Source: Clostridiaceae bacterium Marseille-Q4145
Lineage (GTDB): Bacteria; Bacillota; Clostridia; Lachnospirales; Lachnospiraceae
Direction: 5' to 3'
DNA length: 64,000 bases
Assembly (NCBI GenBank): GCA_018223365.1
Contig: JAGTTP010000001.1
Location: 1,521,410-1,585,409, forward strand
Shown: positions 42,059 to 49,710 of the stretch, in pieces
Layout of the letters: the number at the start of each line of letters is the position of its first letter
Position numbering within the stretch: the stretch's first letter is position 1
Notes under the pieces: generated by a model
Databases searched by the model: none
What the model was told of the DNA's origin: nothing
What the model saw: only the letters and a program-made list of their open reading frames with translations
Program-made: the position numbers and the translations under genes

Positions 42059-42598
42059 ATGGGAAGAGCGATCGGCATGGTAGAGCTGTCCAGTATTGCC
42101 AGAGGCATTGAGACCAGTGATTCTATGTTAAAAGCCGCGCAAGTGGAACTTTTACGTTCTGTCACTGTCTGTCCGGGAAAATATATGGTGATTGTAGGCG
42201 GTGATACCGGTGCTGTCAGAGCATCTTTGGAAGCAGGAAAAGCAGCAGGTGGAGAATTTGTAGTGGACACTTTGCTGATTCCAAGCGTACATGAACAGGT
42301 CTTTCCGGCAATTTCCGGCACAGTAGAAGTGACGGATCCTCAGGCTGTTGGCGTGATTGAGTACTATTCCATTGCTTCAGCCATTGAAGCAGCGGATGCA
42401 GCAGCGAAAGCGGCTCAGATTACTTTAATCGAAGTTCGGACCGGCTATGCCATCGGCGGAAAGGGATTTGTAGTCCTGACCGGAGATGTAGGAGCTGTCC
42501 GTGCAGCTATTGATGCAGCAAAACAGGTAAGCGAGCTGTATGTGGAGAGCACGGTTATTCCGCGTCCCGCACCGCAGCTTTTGGAATCTCTGTTATAG
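42059..42598 (+). CDS. pduT: PduT-like tandem-domain shell trimer with Cys38
   Basis: A 179-residue BMC-T: the first domain begins GRAIGMVELSSIARGIETSD, the second VGVIEYYSIASAIEAADAA. Cys38 in SVTVCPGKY occupies the position that in PduT coordinates a [4Fe-4S] cluster at the trimer pore. It starts 3 bp after pduS, so shell relay and reductase are co-produced. An electron conduit across the shell is inferred from this pairing. Confidence 0.92.
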   Translation: MGRAIGMVELSSIARGIETSDSMLKAAQVELLRSVTVCPGKYMVIVGGDTGAVRASLEAGKAAGGEFVVDTLLIPSVHEQVFPAISGTVEVTDPQAVGVIEYYSIASAIEAADAAAKAAQITLIEVRTGYAIGGKGFVVLTGDVGAVRAAIDAAKQVSELYVESTVIPRPAPQLLESLL

Positions 42599-42670
42599 GC
42601 TGCGTTTCGGCATAAGTCTGGGGGAGCAGAGCATAAGCTTTAAAGAAACACAAAAAAAGGAGGAACGGGT

Positions 42671-43921
42671 ATGTTTCAGGAGTTACTTGACAACCTTACA
42701 AATGTAGGGGTATTTACAAGCAGCGTACAGGAATGGGTCAGCACTCTTTCCATCAACAAGGTGATCATCTTTATCATGATGATTTTCATGATCGTTGGTG
42801 CGATTGACAAGATCCGCGGTAACAAATTAGGATATGGCGAGCAGTTTGATGAGGGATTTAACGCAATGGGTCCTCTGGCAGCAGCCATGGCAGGTGTTGT
42901 AGCAGCGGCTCCGGTACTTGCAATCATTTTGAAACCGATTATTGTTCCGATCTACACCTTGCTGGGCGCCGATCCGTCCATGTTTGCGACCACGCTTCTG
43001 GCATGCGATATGGGTGGATATCCACTGGCAATGCAGATGGCAGGAAGCGAAGCTGTTGGTAACTTCTCAGGTCTGATCCTGGGAACCATGATGGGACCGA
43101 CCATCGTATTTACCATCCCGGTTGCACTGTCCATTATTAAAAAATCTGACCGTCCGTATCTGGGAGCAGGTATCCTGGCAGGTCTCATTACCGTACCGAT
43201 TGGCTGTATCGTAGGTGGTCTTGTTATGAACATGACCCAGTATAAGATCGACATTATTACGATCGTAAGAAACCTGATTCCGGTTATCATTATTGCAGGT
43301 CTCATCGTAGCAGGTCTGTGGTTCATGCCGGATAAGATGATCAACGGATTCAACAAATTCGGAACCGCTGTTACCGTAGTTATTACCTTCTTTACCGCAG
43401 TTGCAGTATTTGAGTATCAGACAGGTATCAAATTCCCGCTCATGAATATCATGGTTGAGCCGGATGCTGATGGCGTGATTCCTCTGGAGTCCGGACTTCT
43501 GGTTTGTGGACAGATTGCAGTTGTATTAATCGGTGCATTCCCGATGGTTCTGTGGATTACCCGTACCTTTGGTAAAGCACTGAGTGCTATCGGAGAGAAA
43601 CTGGGTATGGACGAGAATGGTTCTGCAGGACTGGTAGCTACTCTGGCTAACAATATTGCAATGTTCAATATTATGGATAAGATGAACCCGAAGGGCAAAC
43701 TCTTAAACGTTGCATTTGCAGTATCCGCAGCATTCGTATTCGGCGATCATCTTGGATTTACCGCTGGTGTAAACTCCGATATGATTTTCCCGGTTATCGT
43801 TGGTAAGCTGGTTGCAGGTATCACTGCCCTGATTCTTGCCAATGCACTGGCTCCGATGCTTCTTTCTAAAGTAGAAGCTTCTGTTGCAAAAGCAAAAGCA
43901 GAAGAGGAAGCTGAGCAGTAA
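42671..43921 (+). CDS. eutH: Ethanolamine transporter EutH
   Basis: 416-residue inner-membrane protein with about 10-11 hydrophobic segments; begins MFQELLDNLTNVGVFTSSVQEW. Family stretches include DEGFNAMGPLAAAMAGVVAAAPVL, LACDMGGYPLAMQMAG and FGDHLGFTAGVNSDMI. EutH imports protonated ethanolamine when the free base does not diffuse quickly enough. A strong AAGGAGG precedes the ATG. Confidence 0.94.
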   Translation: MFQELLDNLTNVGVFTSSVQEWVSTLSINKVIIFIMMIFMIVGAIDKIRGNKLGYGEQFDEGFNAMGPLAAAMAGVVAAAPVLAIILKPIIVPIYTLLGADPSMFATTLLACDMGGYPLAMQMAGSEAVGNFSGLILGTMMGPTIVFTIPVALSIIKKSDRPYLGAGILAGLITVPIGCIVGGLVMNMTQYKIDIITIVRNLIPVIIIAGLIVAGLWFMPDKMINGFNKFGTAVTVVITFFTAVAVFEYQTGIKFPLMNIMVEPDADGVIPLESGLLVCGQIAVVLIGAFPMVLWITRTFGKALSAIGEKLGMDENGSAGLVATLANNIAMFNIMDKMNPKGKLLNVAFAVSAAFVFGDHLGFTAGVNSDMIFPVIVGKLVAGITALILANALAPMLLSKVEASVAKAKAEEEAEQ

Positions 43922-43957
43922 AATTCCGCTTCATGAAAATGAAAGGATGGACACCGT

Positions 43958-44398
43958 ATGAACGTAAGTGAAGAACTGATCCGCGAGATCGTGCAGAAAG
44001 TTCTGGCGGAAGCCAAACAGCAGGAGAGCGGAGAGGATTTTGTAAAAGAAAAAGATCCAAGTGGTATTATCAAGATCGCGACAGAGACCGTCAAATGCGA
44101 GCGTTTTGAGCAGGACGGTGTGGCACTGAAAGATGTGGTAACCCTTGAGGAAGCGCCGAGAATGGGCTGCGGAATCATGGAGCTTGACCACACCAGCTTT
44201 GAGTGGACACTGACCTATGATGAATATGATCTCGTGCTGGAAGGTACTCTGGAGATCGAGATTGACGGACGCGTGGTAACGGCAGGACCGGGACAGATCA
44301 TCTACATCCCGAAGAACAGCCATATCCATTTCCAGACCCCGGATAAGACCAGATATGCATATTTTGTATATCCGGCAAACTGGGCAGATCTGGCATAA
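43958..44398 (+). CDS. eutQ: EutQ cupin protein
   Basis: 146 residues. The first 19 (MNVSEELIREIVQKVLAEA) form a probable compartment-targeting helix. The cupin barrel covers residues 60-140, with GTLEIEIDGRVVTAGPGQIIYIPKNS. EutQ of Salmonella has reported acetate kinase activity, which would complete acetyl phosphate to acetate plus ATP here, since no AckA gene is in the operon. AAAGGATG precedes the ATG. Confidence 0.9.
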   Translation: MNVSEELIREIVQKVLAEAKQQESGEDFVKEKDPSGIIKIATETVKCERFEQDGVALKDVVTLEEAPRMGCGIMELDHTSFEWTLTYDEYDLVLEGTLEIEIDGRVVTAGPGQIIYIPKNSHIHFQTPDKTRYAYFVYPANWADLA

Positions 44399-44421
44399 GA
44401 GAGAGAAAAGAGGTGGCTGCC

Positions 44422-44982
44422 GTGGAACAGATCCCATATGATCTGGAAGTTCAGGTCAGAAAAATCAGTGTTGAACGGCTGCTTACCCAGTATTGGAATC
44501 CGGAGCCAGTGAGGGAGGCCTGCAAACTTTGTCCTGATTATGGAAAGGTGTGGTCCTGCCCTCCAGGGGTTCCGGAAGCAGATGCATATTTGAAAAAATT
44601 TTCAGAAGGATTTCTGATTGGAGTAAAAGTAAAATATCCAGAAGAAATCAGAAAGAATGTCAGCACTCCGGAGGAGGCACAGCAGCTGAGAAATCAGACA
44701 TATGAGAGGGTGAAACGAAATCTTCTTCTTATACTGCTGGAGTTGGAAAAAGAATTCCCGGAAGGAACCTGTATTGGAGCAGGAAGGTGTATCCTTTGCA
44801 GGAAATGTGCGCGAGCAGAGGGGAAAGCATGCCGCTATCCGCAGTTGAGGCGCTATTCTATTACCGCATTTGGATTTGATTTTTCCAGAATGGTGAAGGA
44901 CAATCTTGGAATGGAACTTCTCTGGAGTTCCAATGGAGTACCGGAATATGATGTAGCAGTAGCAGCATTGTTTCATGCGTAG
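44422..44982 (+). CDS. DUF2284-type metal-binding protein at the operon end
   Basis: 186 residues from GTG 44422, placed 8 bases after AAGAGG; the GTG at 44413 overlaps that site. Cys-rich N-terminus (CKLCPDYGKVWSCPPGV) and a second cluster (CIGAGRCILCRKCARAEGKACRYP) fit a predicted metal or Fe-S cluster protein (DUF2284). The function is unknown. It begins 23 bp after eutQ and is followed by the operon terminator, so it is expressed with the compartment genes. It may handle corrinoid or metal supply, but this is speculative. Confidence 0.8.
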   Translation: MEQIPYDLEVQVRKISVERLLTQYWNPEPVREACKLCPDYGKVWSCPPGVPEADAYLKKFSEGFLIGVKVKYPEEIRKNVSTPEEAQQLRNQTYERVKRNLLLILLELEKEFPEGTCIGAGRCILCRKCARAEGKACRYPQLRRYSITAFGFDFSRMVKDNLGMELLWSSNGVPEYDVAVAALFHA

Positions 44983-44988
44983 AAGAGA

Positions 44989-45037
44989 AGCTTCCTGTCT
45001 GGCTGGAGGAGATAAGCCAGACATGGAAGCTCTTTTT
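44989..45037 (+). terminator. Terminator of the ethanolamine operon
   Basis: AGCTTCCTGTCTGGCT pairs with AGCCAGACATGGAAGCT around a 10-nt loop, followed by CTTTTTT. It separates the operon from cobO. Confidence 0.9.
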
Positions 45038-45118
45038 TCGCCTTGCATTTGCAGGCTGGCTAGTGTAAGATAAAAAAATATACGAATTCTATTTCACGTT
45101 CAGAAATGTGAGGATGCT

Positions 45119-45619
45119 ATGGAAGAGGGAAAACTGCAAATTTATTGCGGAAGCGGCAAGGGAAAGACAACTGCAGCCATTGGACTGGCAATCAGAGAAG
45201 CAAGCAGAGGCCGTTCCGTATTTGTTGTACAGTTTCTGAAGGGAAAGTATCCGGAGGAGATCAGCTTTATTCAGCGTCTTGAGCCGGAGATTAAGATGTT
45301 CCGTTTTCAGAAAAGAGAAGATTCTTTTGAAGATCTGACTCCACAGGAAAAAGAAGAAGAGATTCCGAATCTGCGTAATGGATTAAATTTTGCCAAGAAA
45401 GTTCTGGCAACCGGAGAATGCGATGTGCTGATTCTGGATGAAGTTCTGGGACTGGTGGAACAGGGAATTGCTACACTGGATGAGATTCATGGATTGCTGG
45501 ACAGCGCAGAGGATACGGAACTGATTTTTACTGGAATCAAATTGTGTCCGGAGATGCTTGAGTGGGCGGATGAGGTATATCAAATTACTGCGTTGAAGGA
45601 AACCGATTCCGCGTGTTGA
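45119..45619 (+). CDS. cobO: Corrinoid adenosyltransferase, CobO/BtuR type
   Basis: A 166-residue P-loop enzyme that adenosylates corrinoids. Walker A GSGKGKTTAAIGLA at the N-terminus, VFVVQFLKG, and DVLILDEVLGLVEQG as Walker B region. The family is unrelated to EutT, so the segment encodes two independent routes to adenosylcobalamin. Some relatives have degenerate specificity, but the motifs here are intact. It lies beyond the eut terminator and may have its own expression. Confidence 0.9.
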   Translation: MEEGKLQIYCGSGKGKTTAAIGLAIREASRGRSVFVVQFLKGKYPEEISFIQRLEPEIKMFRFQKREDSFEDLTPQEKEEEIPNLRNGLNFAKKVLATGECDVLILDEVLGLVEQGIATLDEIHGLLDSAEDTELIFTGIKLCPEMLEWADEVYQITALKETDSAC

Positions 45620-45644
45620 CAAAGAAATAGATAGATGCTATATT
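45616..45644 (+). promoter_or_regulatory. Promoter of the lysine-riboswitch-dapA unit
   Basis: TTGACA (45616-45621), 17-bp spacer, TATATT (45639-45644). It overlaps the cobO stop codon. Confidence 0.75.
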
Positions 45645-45659
45645 GAAGTCAATGAATAA

Positions 45660-45906
45660 AGAGATAGAGGTCGCGCGAATCAAGAGTATGTCGTTGGATG
45701 TGTGCAGGCACAGGCGAATGCGGCGGAAAGGGACGAGCGCCGAAAGGCCGGTAAGCCTGTAAATCTGGTTCTTGGGCATAGGGTAAAGAATCCTATGACT
45801 GTCATCGTGCACAGATGAAGCGCTATCCGGACAGATATAAAAGAGAAGGGAGAATTTCCCGAACTAGTATTCTGCAGAGGCGTCCACTGGTACGCCTCTT
45901 TTTTTA
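45660..45906 (+). promoter_or_regulatory. Lysine riboswitch (L-box) upstream of dapA
   Basis: Conserved L-box pieces occur in order: AGATAGAGGTCGCGCGAATCAAGAGTA (read as two segments from 45662), GGAAAGGGACGAGC, GCCGAAAGG, GACTGTCATCG and GATGAAGCGCT. The expression platform is the terminator at 45876-45906. Lysine binding would terminate dapA-dapB transcription. Confidence 0.9.
45876..45906 (+). terminator. Lysine riboswitch terminator
   Basis: AGAGGCGT pairs with ACGCCTCT around an 8-nt loop, followed by eight T residues. Confidence 0.9.
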
Positions 45907-45946
45907 TCATAATCTAATTATAACCAAAGAGCAGGAGGGGAAGAAA

Positions 45947-46846
45947 ATGTCAATTTTTACAGGTGCAGGTGTTGCAATTGTTACACCTATGACAGAGACA
46001 GGAGCGGTAAACTATCCGAAGCTGGAGGAACTTATTGAATATCAGATTGCCAATGGAACCGATGCGATTATTATCTGCGGAACCACGGGCGAGTCATCCA
46101 CGCTGACCCATGAGGAGCATCTGGAGGCAATTCGTTTTACGGCGGAGAAAGTAGCAGGAAGAATTCCGGTCGTAGCAGGTACCGGCTCTAATTGTACGGA
46201 GACAGCGGTATATCTTTCACAGGAAGCAGAAAAATATGGTGTGGATGGTGTACTTCTGGTGAGCCCATATTACAATAAGGCAACCCAGAAAGGTCTGATT
46301 GCACATTTTACAAAGATCGCAAATTCTATTAAGATTCCGGTAGTCCTTTACAATATCCAGAGCCGTACCGGCGTGAATATGACCCCGGAGACGATTGCAT
46401 ATCTGGCAAAGAATGTGGAGAATATCGTGGCTGTTAAAGAGGCAAGCGGAAATATCTCCCAGATTGCAAAAGTAGCACAGCTTTGCGGAGATTCTATTGA
46501 TATTTATTCCGGAAATGATGACCAGATCGTACCGATTCTGTCCCTGGGCGGAAAAGGTGTTATTTCCGTACTTTCTAATGTGGCTCCGAAAGAGACTCAT
46601 GATATTGTTGCAAAATTCCTGGATGGCGATGTGGCAGGCAGCTTGGAACTTCAGCTTCGCGCTATTCCGCTTGTCGAGAAGCTGTTTTGCGAAGTAAATC
46701 CGATTCCGGTAAAAGCAGCTTTGAACATGTTGGGATGGGAAGTGGGTCCTCTTCGTATGCCTTTGTCTGAGATGGAAGAGGAACATCAGAAAGAACTGAA
46801 GGCAGCAATGGATGCATTCGGTGTAAAGGCAAAAGGAGAGAACTAA
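45947..46846 (+). CDS. dapA: 4-hydroxy-tetrahydrodipicolinate synthase
   Basis: Condenses aspartate semialdehyde with pyruvate, the first committed step to lysine. 299 residues from ATG 45947 behind AGGAGGGG; upstream in-frame codons lie in the riboswitch and were excluded. Class I aldolase TIM barrel with GTTGESSTLTHEEH, catalytic Tyr in VLLVSPYYNKATQ, and Schiff-base Lys in NIVAVKEASGN. Ends overlapping dapB by one base. Confidence 0.96.
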   Translation: MSIFTGAGVAIVTPMTETGAVNYPKLEELIEYQIANGTDAIIICGTTGESSTLTHEEHLEAIRFTAEKVAGRIPVVAGTGSNCTETAVYLSQEAEKYGVDGVLLVSPYYNKATQKGLIAHFTKIANSIKIPVVLYNIQSRTGVNMTPETIAYLAKNVENIVAVKEASGNISQIAKVAQLCGDSIDIYSGNDDQIVPILSLGGKGVISVLSNVAPKETHDIVAKFLDGDVAGSLELQLRAIPLVEKLFCEVNPIPVKAALNMLGWEVGPLRMPLSEMEEEHQKELKAAMDAFGVKAKGEN

Positions 46847-47613
46847 TGGTAAAGGCAATTATGCATGGCTGTAATGGCCATATGGGACAGGTGATCACTG
46901 GCCTGATCAAAGACGATCCGGAGATTGAGATTGTAGCGGGGATTGATCCGGTGGATTGCCGTGATAACGGATATCCGGTGTTTCCGAATCTTGAGGCCTG
47001 TACAGTGGATGCGGATGTGATTATTGATTTCACTTCCGCAAAGGCAGCAGATGGACTGCTTAAATACTGTGTAGAAAAGAAGATACCGGTGGTGCTTTGT
47101 TCTACAGGACTTTCAGAAGAACAGCTGACAGCAGTGGAAGAAGCAAGCAAACAGGTAGCGGTACTGAAATCTGCTAATATGTCCCTGGGAATCAACATGC
47201 TTATGAAGATTCTGCAGGATGCGGCAAAGATTCTTGTTCCGGCTGGATTTGATATTGAGATTGTGGAAAAACATCACAACAGAAAGCTGGATGCACCGAG
47301 CGGAACTGCACTGGCACTGGCAGATGCCATAAATGATGGAGTTTTGAACAGTGAGTATGCATATAAATATGACCGCAGTCAGGATCATAAGAAACGGGAA
47401 AAGAAAGAGATTGGGATTTCCGCAGTTCGCGGAGGCACCATCGTGGGAGATCATGATGTGATTTTTGCAGGAACTGACGAAGTTGTGACATTCAGCCACA
47501 CTGCTTATTCCCGTGCCATTTTTGGAAAAGGAGCAATCCAGGCAGCCAAATTCCTGGCAGGCAAACCAGCAGGATATTACAACATGAGCGATGTGATTGA
47601 TGCACAGGCATAA
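46846..47613 (+). CDS. dapB: 4-hydroxy-tetrahydrodipicolinate reductase
   Basis: NAD(P)H-dependent second step of the lysine/diaminopimelate branch. 255 residues. N-terminal dinucleotide motif HGCNGHMGQVI, VIIDFTSAKAADGLL, catalytic EKHHNRKLDAPSGTA and AVRGGTIVGDH. Its start shares the A of the dapA TAA stop. dapL at 15857 supplies the next step. Confidence 0.96.
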   Translation: MVKAIMHGCNGHMGQVITGLIKDDPEIEIVAGIDPVDCRDNGYPVFPNLEACTVDADVIIDFTSAKAADGLLKYCVEKKIPVVLCSTGLSEEQLTAVEEASKQVAVLKSANMSLGINMLMKILQDAAKILVPAGFDIEIVEKHHNRKLDAPSGTALALADAINDGVLNSEYAYKYDRSQDHKKREKKEIGISAVRGGTIVGDHDVIFAGTDEVVTFSHTAYSRAIFGKGAIQAAKFLAGKPAGYYNMSDVIDAQA

Positions 47614-47700
47614 CTCCTGATTTTATGGGAAAACGTGCATAAAAACAAAATAGTTGTCCATATTAGTAACAGCAATGTTAAGGAAAAGGAGAGACTTTTT

Positions 47701-48102
47701 ATGAAACAGTTAAAGAGACACTGCCTGATGATGCTGTTACTGGCAACGCTCTGGATGACCGCAGCCTGTGGCAGAGACAATGGTGCAACCAATGACAGCA
47801 ACGATAATGCCAACAGCGGCGCCGGCATGGAAGAGGCTGGTGAAGCAGAGACCGGCAACGGTAATGAGAGTATTGATGGAAGACCTTTTGATGAGATTAT
47901 TTTTGACACGGATGGAGATGGCATTTACGACCATACGGATGTGGACGGGGACGGGCTTCTGGAAGAGATCGGAAGAGATGCCGATGACGTGGTGGATGAT
48001 TTAGTAAATGGCGTGACAGAGGCTGGAGATACATTGATGGATGGATCAGATGATGTGGAAAACAGTAGCGGAACCGACAAAAATATGACTGATACAGAAT
48101 AA
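47701..48102 (+). CDS. Small acidic lipoprotein with Asp-rich calcium-type repeat
   Basis: 133 residues from ATG 47701 behind AAAAGGAGAG. Signal peptide with a hydrophobic core LMMLLLATLWM and lipobox MTAAC (Cys23). The mature part is strongly acidic and low in complexity (Asp, Glu, Gly, Asn). It includes DTDGDGIYDHTDVDGDGL, which matches the DxDxDG calcium-binding pattern of thrombospondin type 3 and EF-hand-like repeats. A surface-anchored cation-binding protein is likely; the specific role is unknown. Confidence 0.75.
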   Translation: MKQLKRHCLMMLLLATLWMTAACGRDNGATNDSNDNANSGAGMEEAGEAETGNGNESIDGRPFDEIIFDTDGDGIYDHTDVDGDGLLEEIGRDADDVVDDLVNGVTEAGDTLMDGSDDVENSSGTDKNMTDTE

Positions 48103-48189
48103 ACAAGTGCATATGCAGATAAAAATCCGCCGGCAGAGTTTCTGACCGGCGGAAGTTATATCCGGAAAGGAACAGGTATAAGAGAAAAG

Positions 48190-48966
48190 ATGGAATTTCG
48201 ACCCTGTATTGACATACATAATGGACAGGTAAAACAAATTGTGGGTGGCAGCCTGAAAGATGAAGGAAATCAGGCCAGCGAGAATTATGTGTCGGAGCAG
48301 GATGCGGCATTTTATGCCAGACTGTATCAGAAGCAGGGGATCCGTGGCGGACATGTGATTCTGCTCAATAAAGAAGGCAGTGAGTATTATGAGGCCACCA
48401 GACAGCAGGCCCTTGGAGCCCTTCGGACCTACCCGGGAGGCCTGCAGATCGGAGGAGGCATTCATCCGGAAAATGCAGCGGAGTATCTGGATGCAGGAGC
48501 CAGCCATGTGATCGTGACTTCCTATGTATTTCGTGATGGAAAGATGGATCGGGACCATCTGAAACAAATGATAGATGCCGTGGGAGCGGAGCATCTGGTG
48601 CTGGATTTGAGCTGCAGGAAAAAAGAAAATGATTATTATATTGTCACGGATCGATGGCAGAAGTTTACGGAGGTGGTACTGAATACTGCGGTACTTGATG
48701 AATTGTCCGAATTCTGTGCGGAGTTTCTGATTCATGCGGTAGATGTGGAAGGGAAAGCAAGAGGGATTGAAAAACCGTTGGCTGAGATGCTGGGAGACTG
48801 GAACGGCATTCCTGTTACTTATGCGGGAGGCATCGGAAGCTTTGAGGATCTGCGGGAATTAAAGATGCTTGGAAGAAATCATTTGAACGTGACCATCGGC
48901 AGTGCACTGGACCTGTTCGGCGGTCCTATGAATTATGAAGAGACTGTGAAATTCATTGCGCAATAG
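48190..48966 (+). CDS. hisA: Plant/eukaryote-type HisA (ProFAR isomerase)
   Basis: Phosphoribosylformimino-AICAR isomerase of histidine synthesis, a TIM barrel of 258 residues. The sequence follows the plant HISN3 form rather than ordinary bacterial HisA: FRPCIDIHNGQVKQIVGGS at the N-terminus, YPGGLQIGGGIHPEN, GASHVIVTSYVF, LVLDLSCRKK, IVTDRWQKF and PVTYAGGIGS. No other his gene is nearby. RBS is weak (AAGAGAAAAG). A GC-rich inverted repeat (48126-48153) lies between it and the lipoprotein gene. Confidence 0.88.
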   Translation: MEFRPCIDIHNGQVKQIVGGSLKDEGNQASENYVSEQDAAFYARLYQKQGIRGGHVILLNKEGSEYYEATRQQALGALRTYPGGLQIGGGIHPENAAEYLDAGASHVIVTSYVFRDGKMDRDHLKQMIDAVGAEHLVLDLSCRKKENDYYIVTDRWQKFTEVVLNTAVLDELSEFCAEFLIHAVDVEGKARGIEKPLAEMLGDWNGIPVTYAGGIGSFEDLRELKMLGRNHLNVTIGSALDLFGGPMNYEETVKFIAQ

Positions 48967-48984
48967 GACGAAAAATGCTATAAT
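48956..48984 (+). promoter_or_regulatory. Promoter of hpf
   Basis: TTGCGC (48956-48961), a 17-bp spacer and TATAAT (48979-48984), overlapping the hisA end. Confidence 0.65.
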
Positions 48985-49017
48985 ATAAGCAACATCAAAA
49001 AGAAAAGGAGTGATTTT

Positions 49018-49542
49018 ATGCGTTATATCATTAGCGGCAAAAATCTGGATATTACTGAGGGGCTTCGCTCAGCAGTGATGGAGAAGCTGGGAAAGCTGGA
49101 ACGGTATTTTACTCCTGATACCGAAGTCCATGTAACCTTAAGCGTTGAGAAGGAACGCCAGAAGATCGAGGTCACCATCCCGGTAAAAGGCAATATTATT
49201 CGTTCGGAACAGTCCAGTACGGACATGTATGTATCGATTGATCTGGTAGAGGAAGTCATTGAGCGTCAGCTTCGCAAGTATAAGAATAAACTTGTGGCAA
49301 GACAGCAGGGTGGCGGAAATTTCCAGAAAGAGTTCCTGGAGAAGGAAGTAGACGATCAGGAAGTAAAGATCATCCGTACCAAAAAGTTTGATATTAAGCC
49401 TATGTATCCGGAAGATGCATGTGTGCAGATGGAACTTCTGGGACATAATTTCTTTGCATTTGTCAATGCAGAAACCGATGACATTAGTGTTGTGTACAAG
49501 CGGAAAGGCGGTACCTACGGCATTATGGAACCGGACAGATAA
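49018..49542 (+). CDS. hpf: Long-form ribosome hibernation promoting factor
   Basis: Dimerises 70S ribosomes into inactive 100S particles in slow growth. 174 residues: N-terminal YfiA-like domain (MRYIISGKNLDITEGLRSAVMEKLGKL first portion) and C-terminal dimerisation domain (EVKIIRTKKFDIKPMYPEDA, GHNFFAFVNAETDDISVVY). The two-domain length marks the long form. AAAGGAGTG precedes the ATG. Confidence 0.95.
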   Translation: MRYIISGKNLDITEGLRSAVMEKLGKLERYFTPDTEVHVTLSVEKERQKIEVTIPVKGNIIRSEQSSTDMYVSIDLVEEVIERQLRKYKNKLVARQQGGGNFQKEFLEKEVDDQEVKIIRTKKFDIKPMYPEDACVQMELLGHNFFAFVNAETDDISVVYKRKGGTYGIMEPDR

Positions 49543-49564
49543 AAGAAAAAGAAACGTAAAGATG

Positions 49565-49600
49565 CAGGACCGGCAGGAATTTCCCCGCCGGTCCTGTTTT
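49565..49600 (+). terminator. Terminator after hpf
   Basis: CAGGACCGGC pairs with GCCGGTCCTG around a 12-nt loop, followed by TTTT. Confidence 0.85.
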
Positions 49601-49626
49601 GTCGACGTAGTTCACAATTATTTACT

Positions 49627-49654
49627 TTGAATATTCACAAAGCTATGCTATAAT
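49627..49654 (+). promoter_or_regulatory. Promoter of secA
   Basis: TTGAAT (49627-49632), 16-bp spacer, TATAAT (49649-49654), 57 bp before the secA start. Confidence 0.7.
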
Positions 49655-49710
49655 GTCCTTTGTGTAAGTAGAATGTCCGGCAAGTACGGACATGTGAATA
49701 GGAGAGCAGT

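Noticed and set aside
45815..45946. In-frame 5' extension of dapA
   Set aside because: Covers the lysine riboswitch terminator; ATG 45947 has a clear ribosome-binding site.
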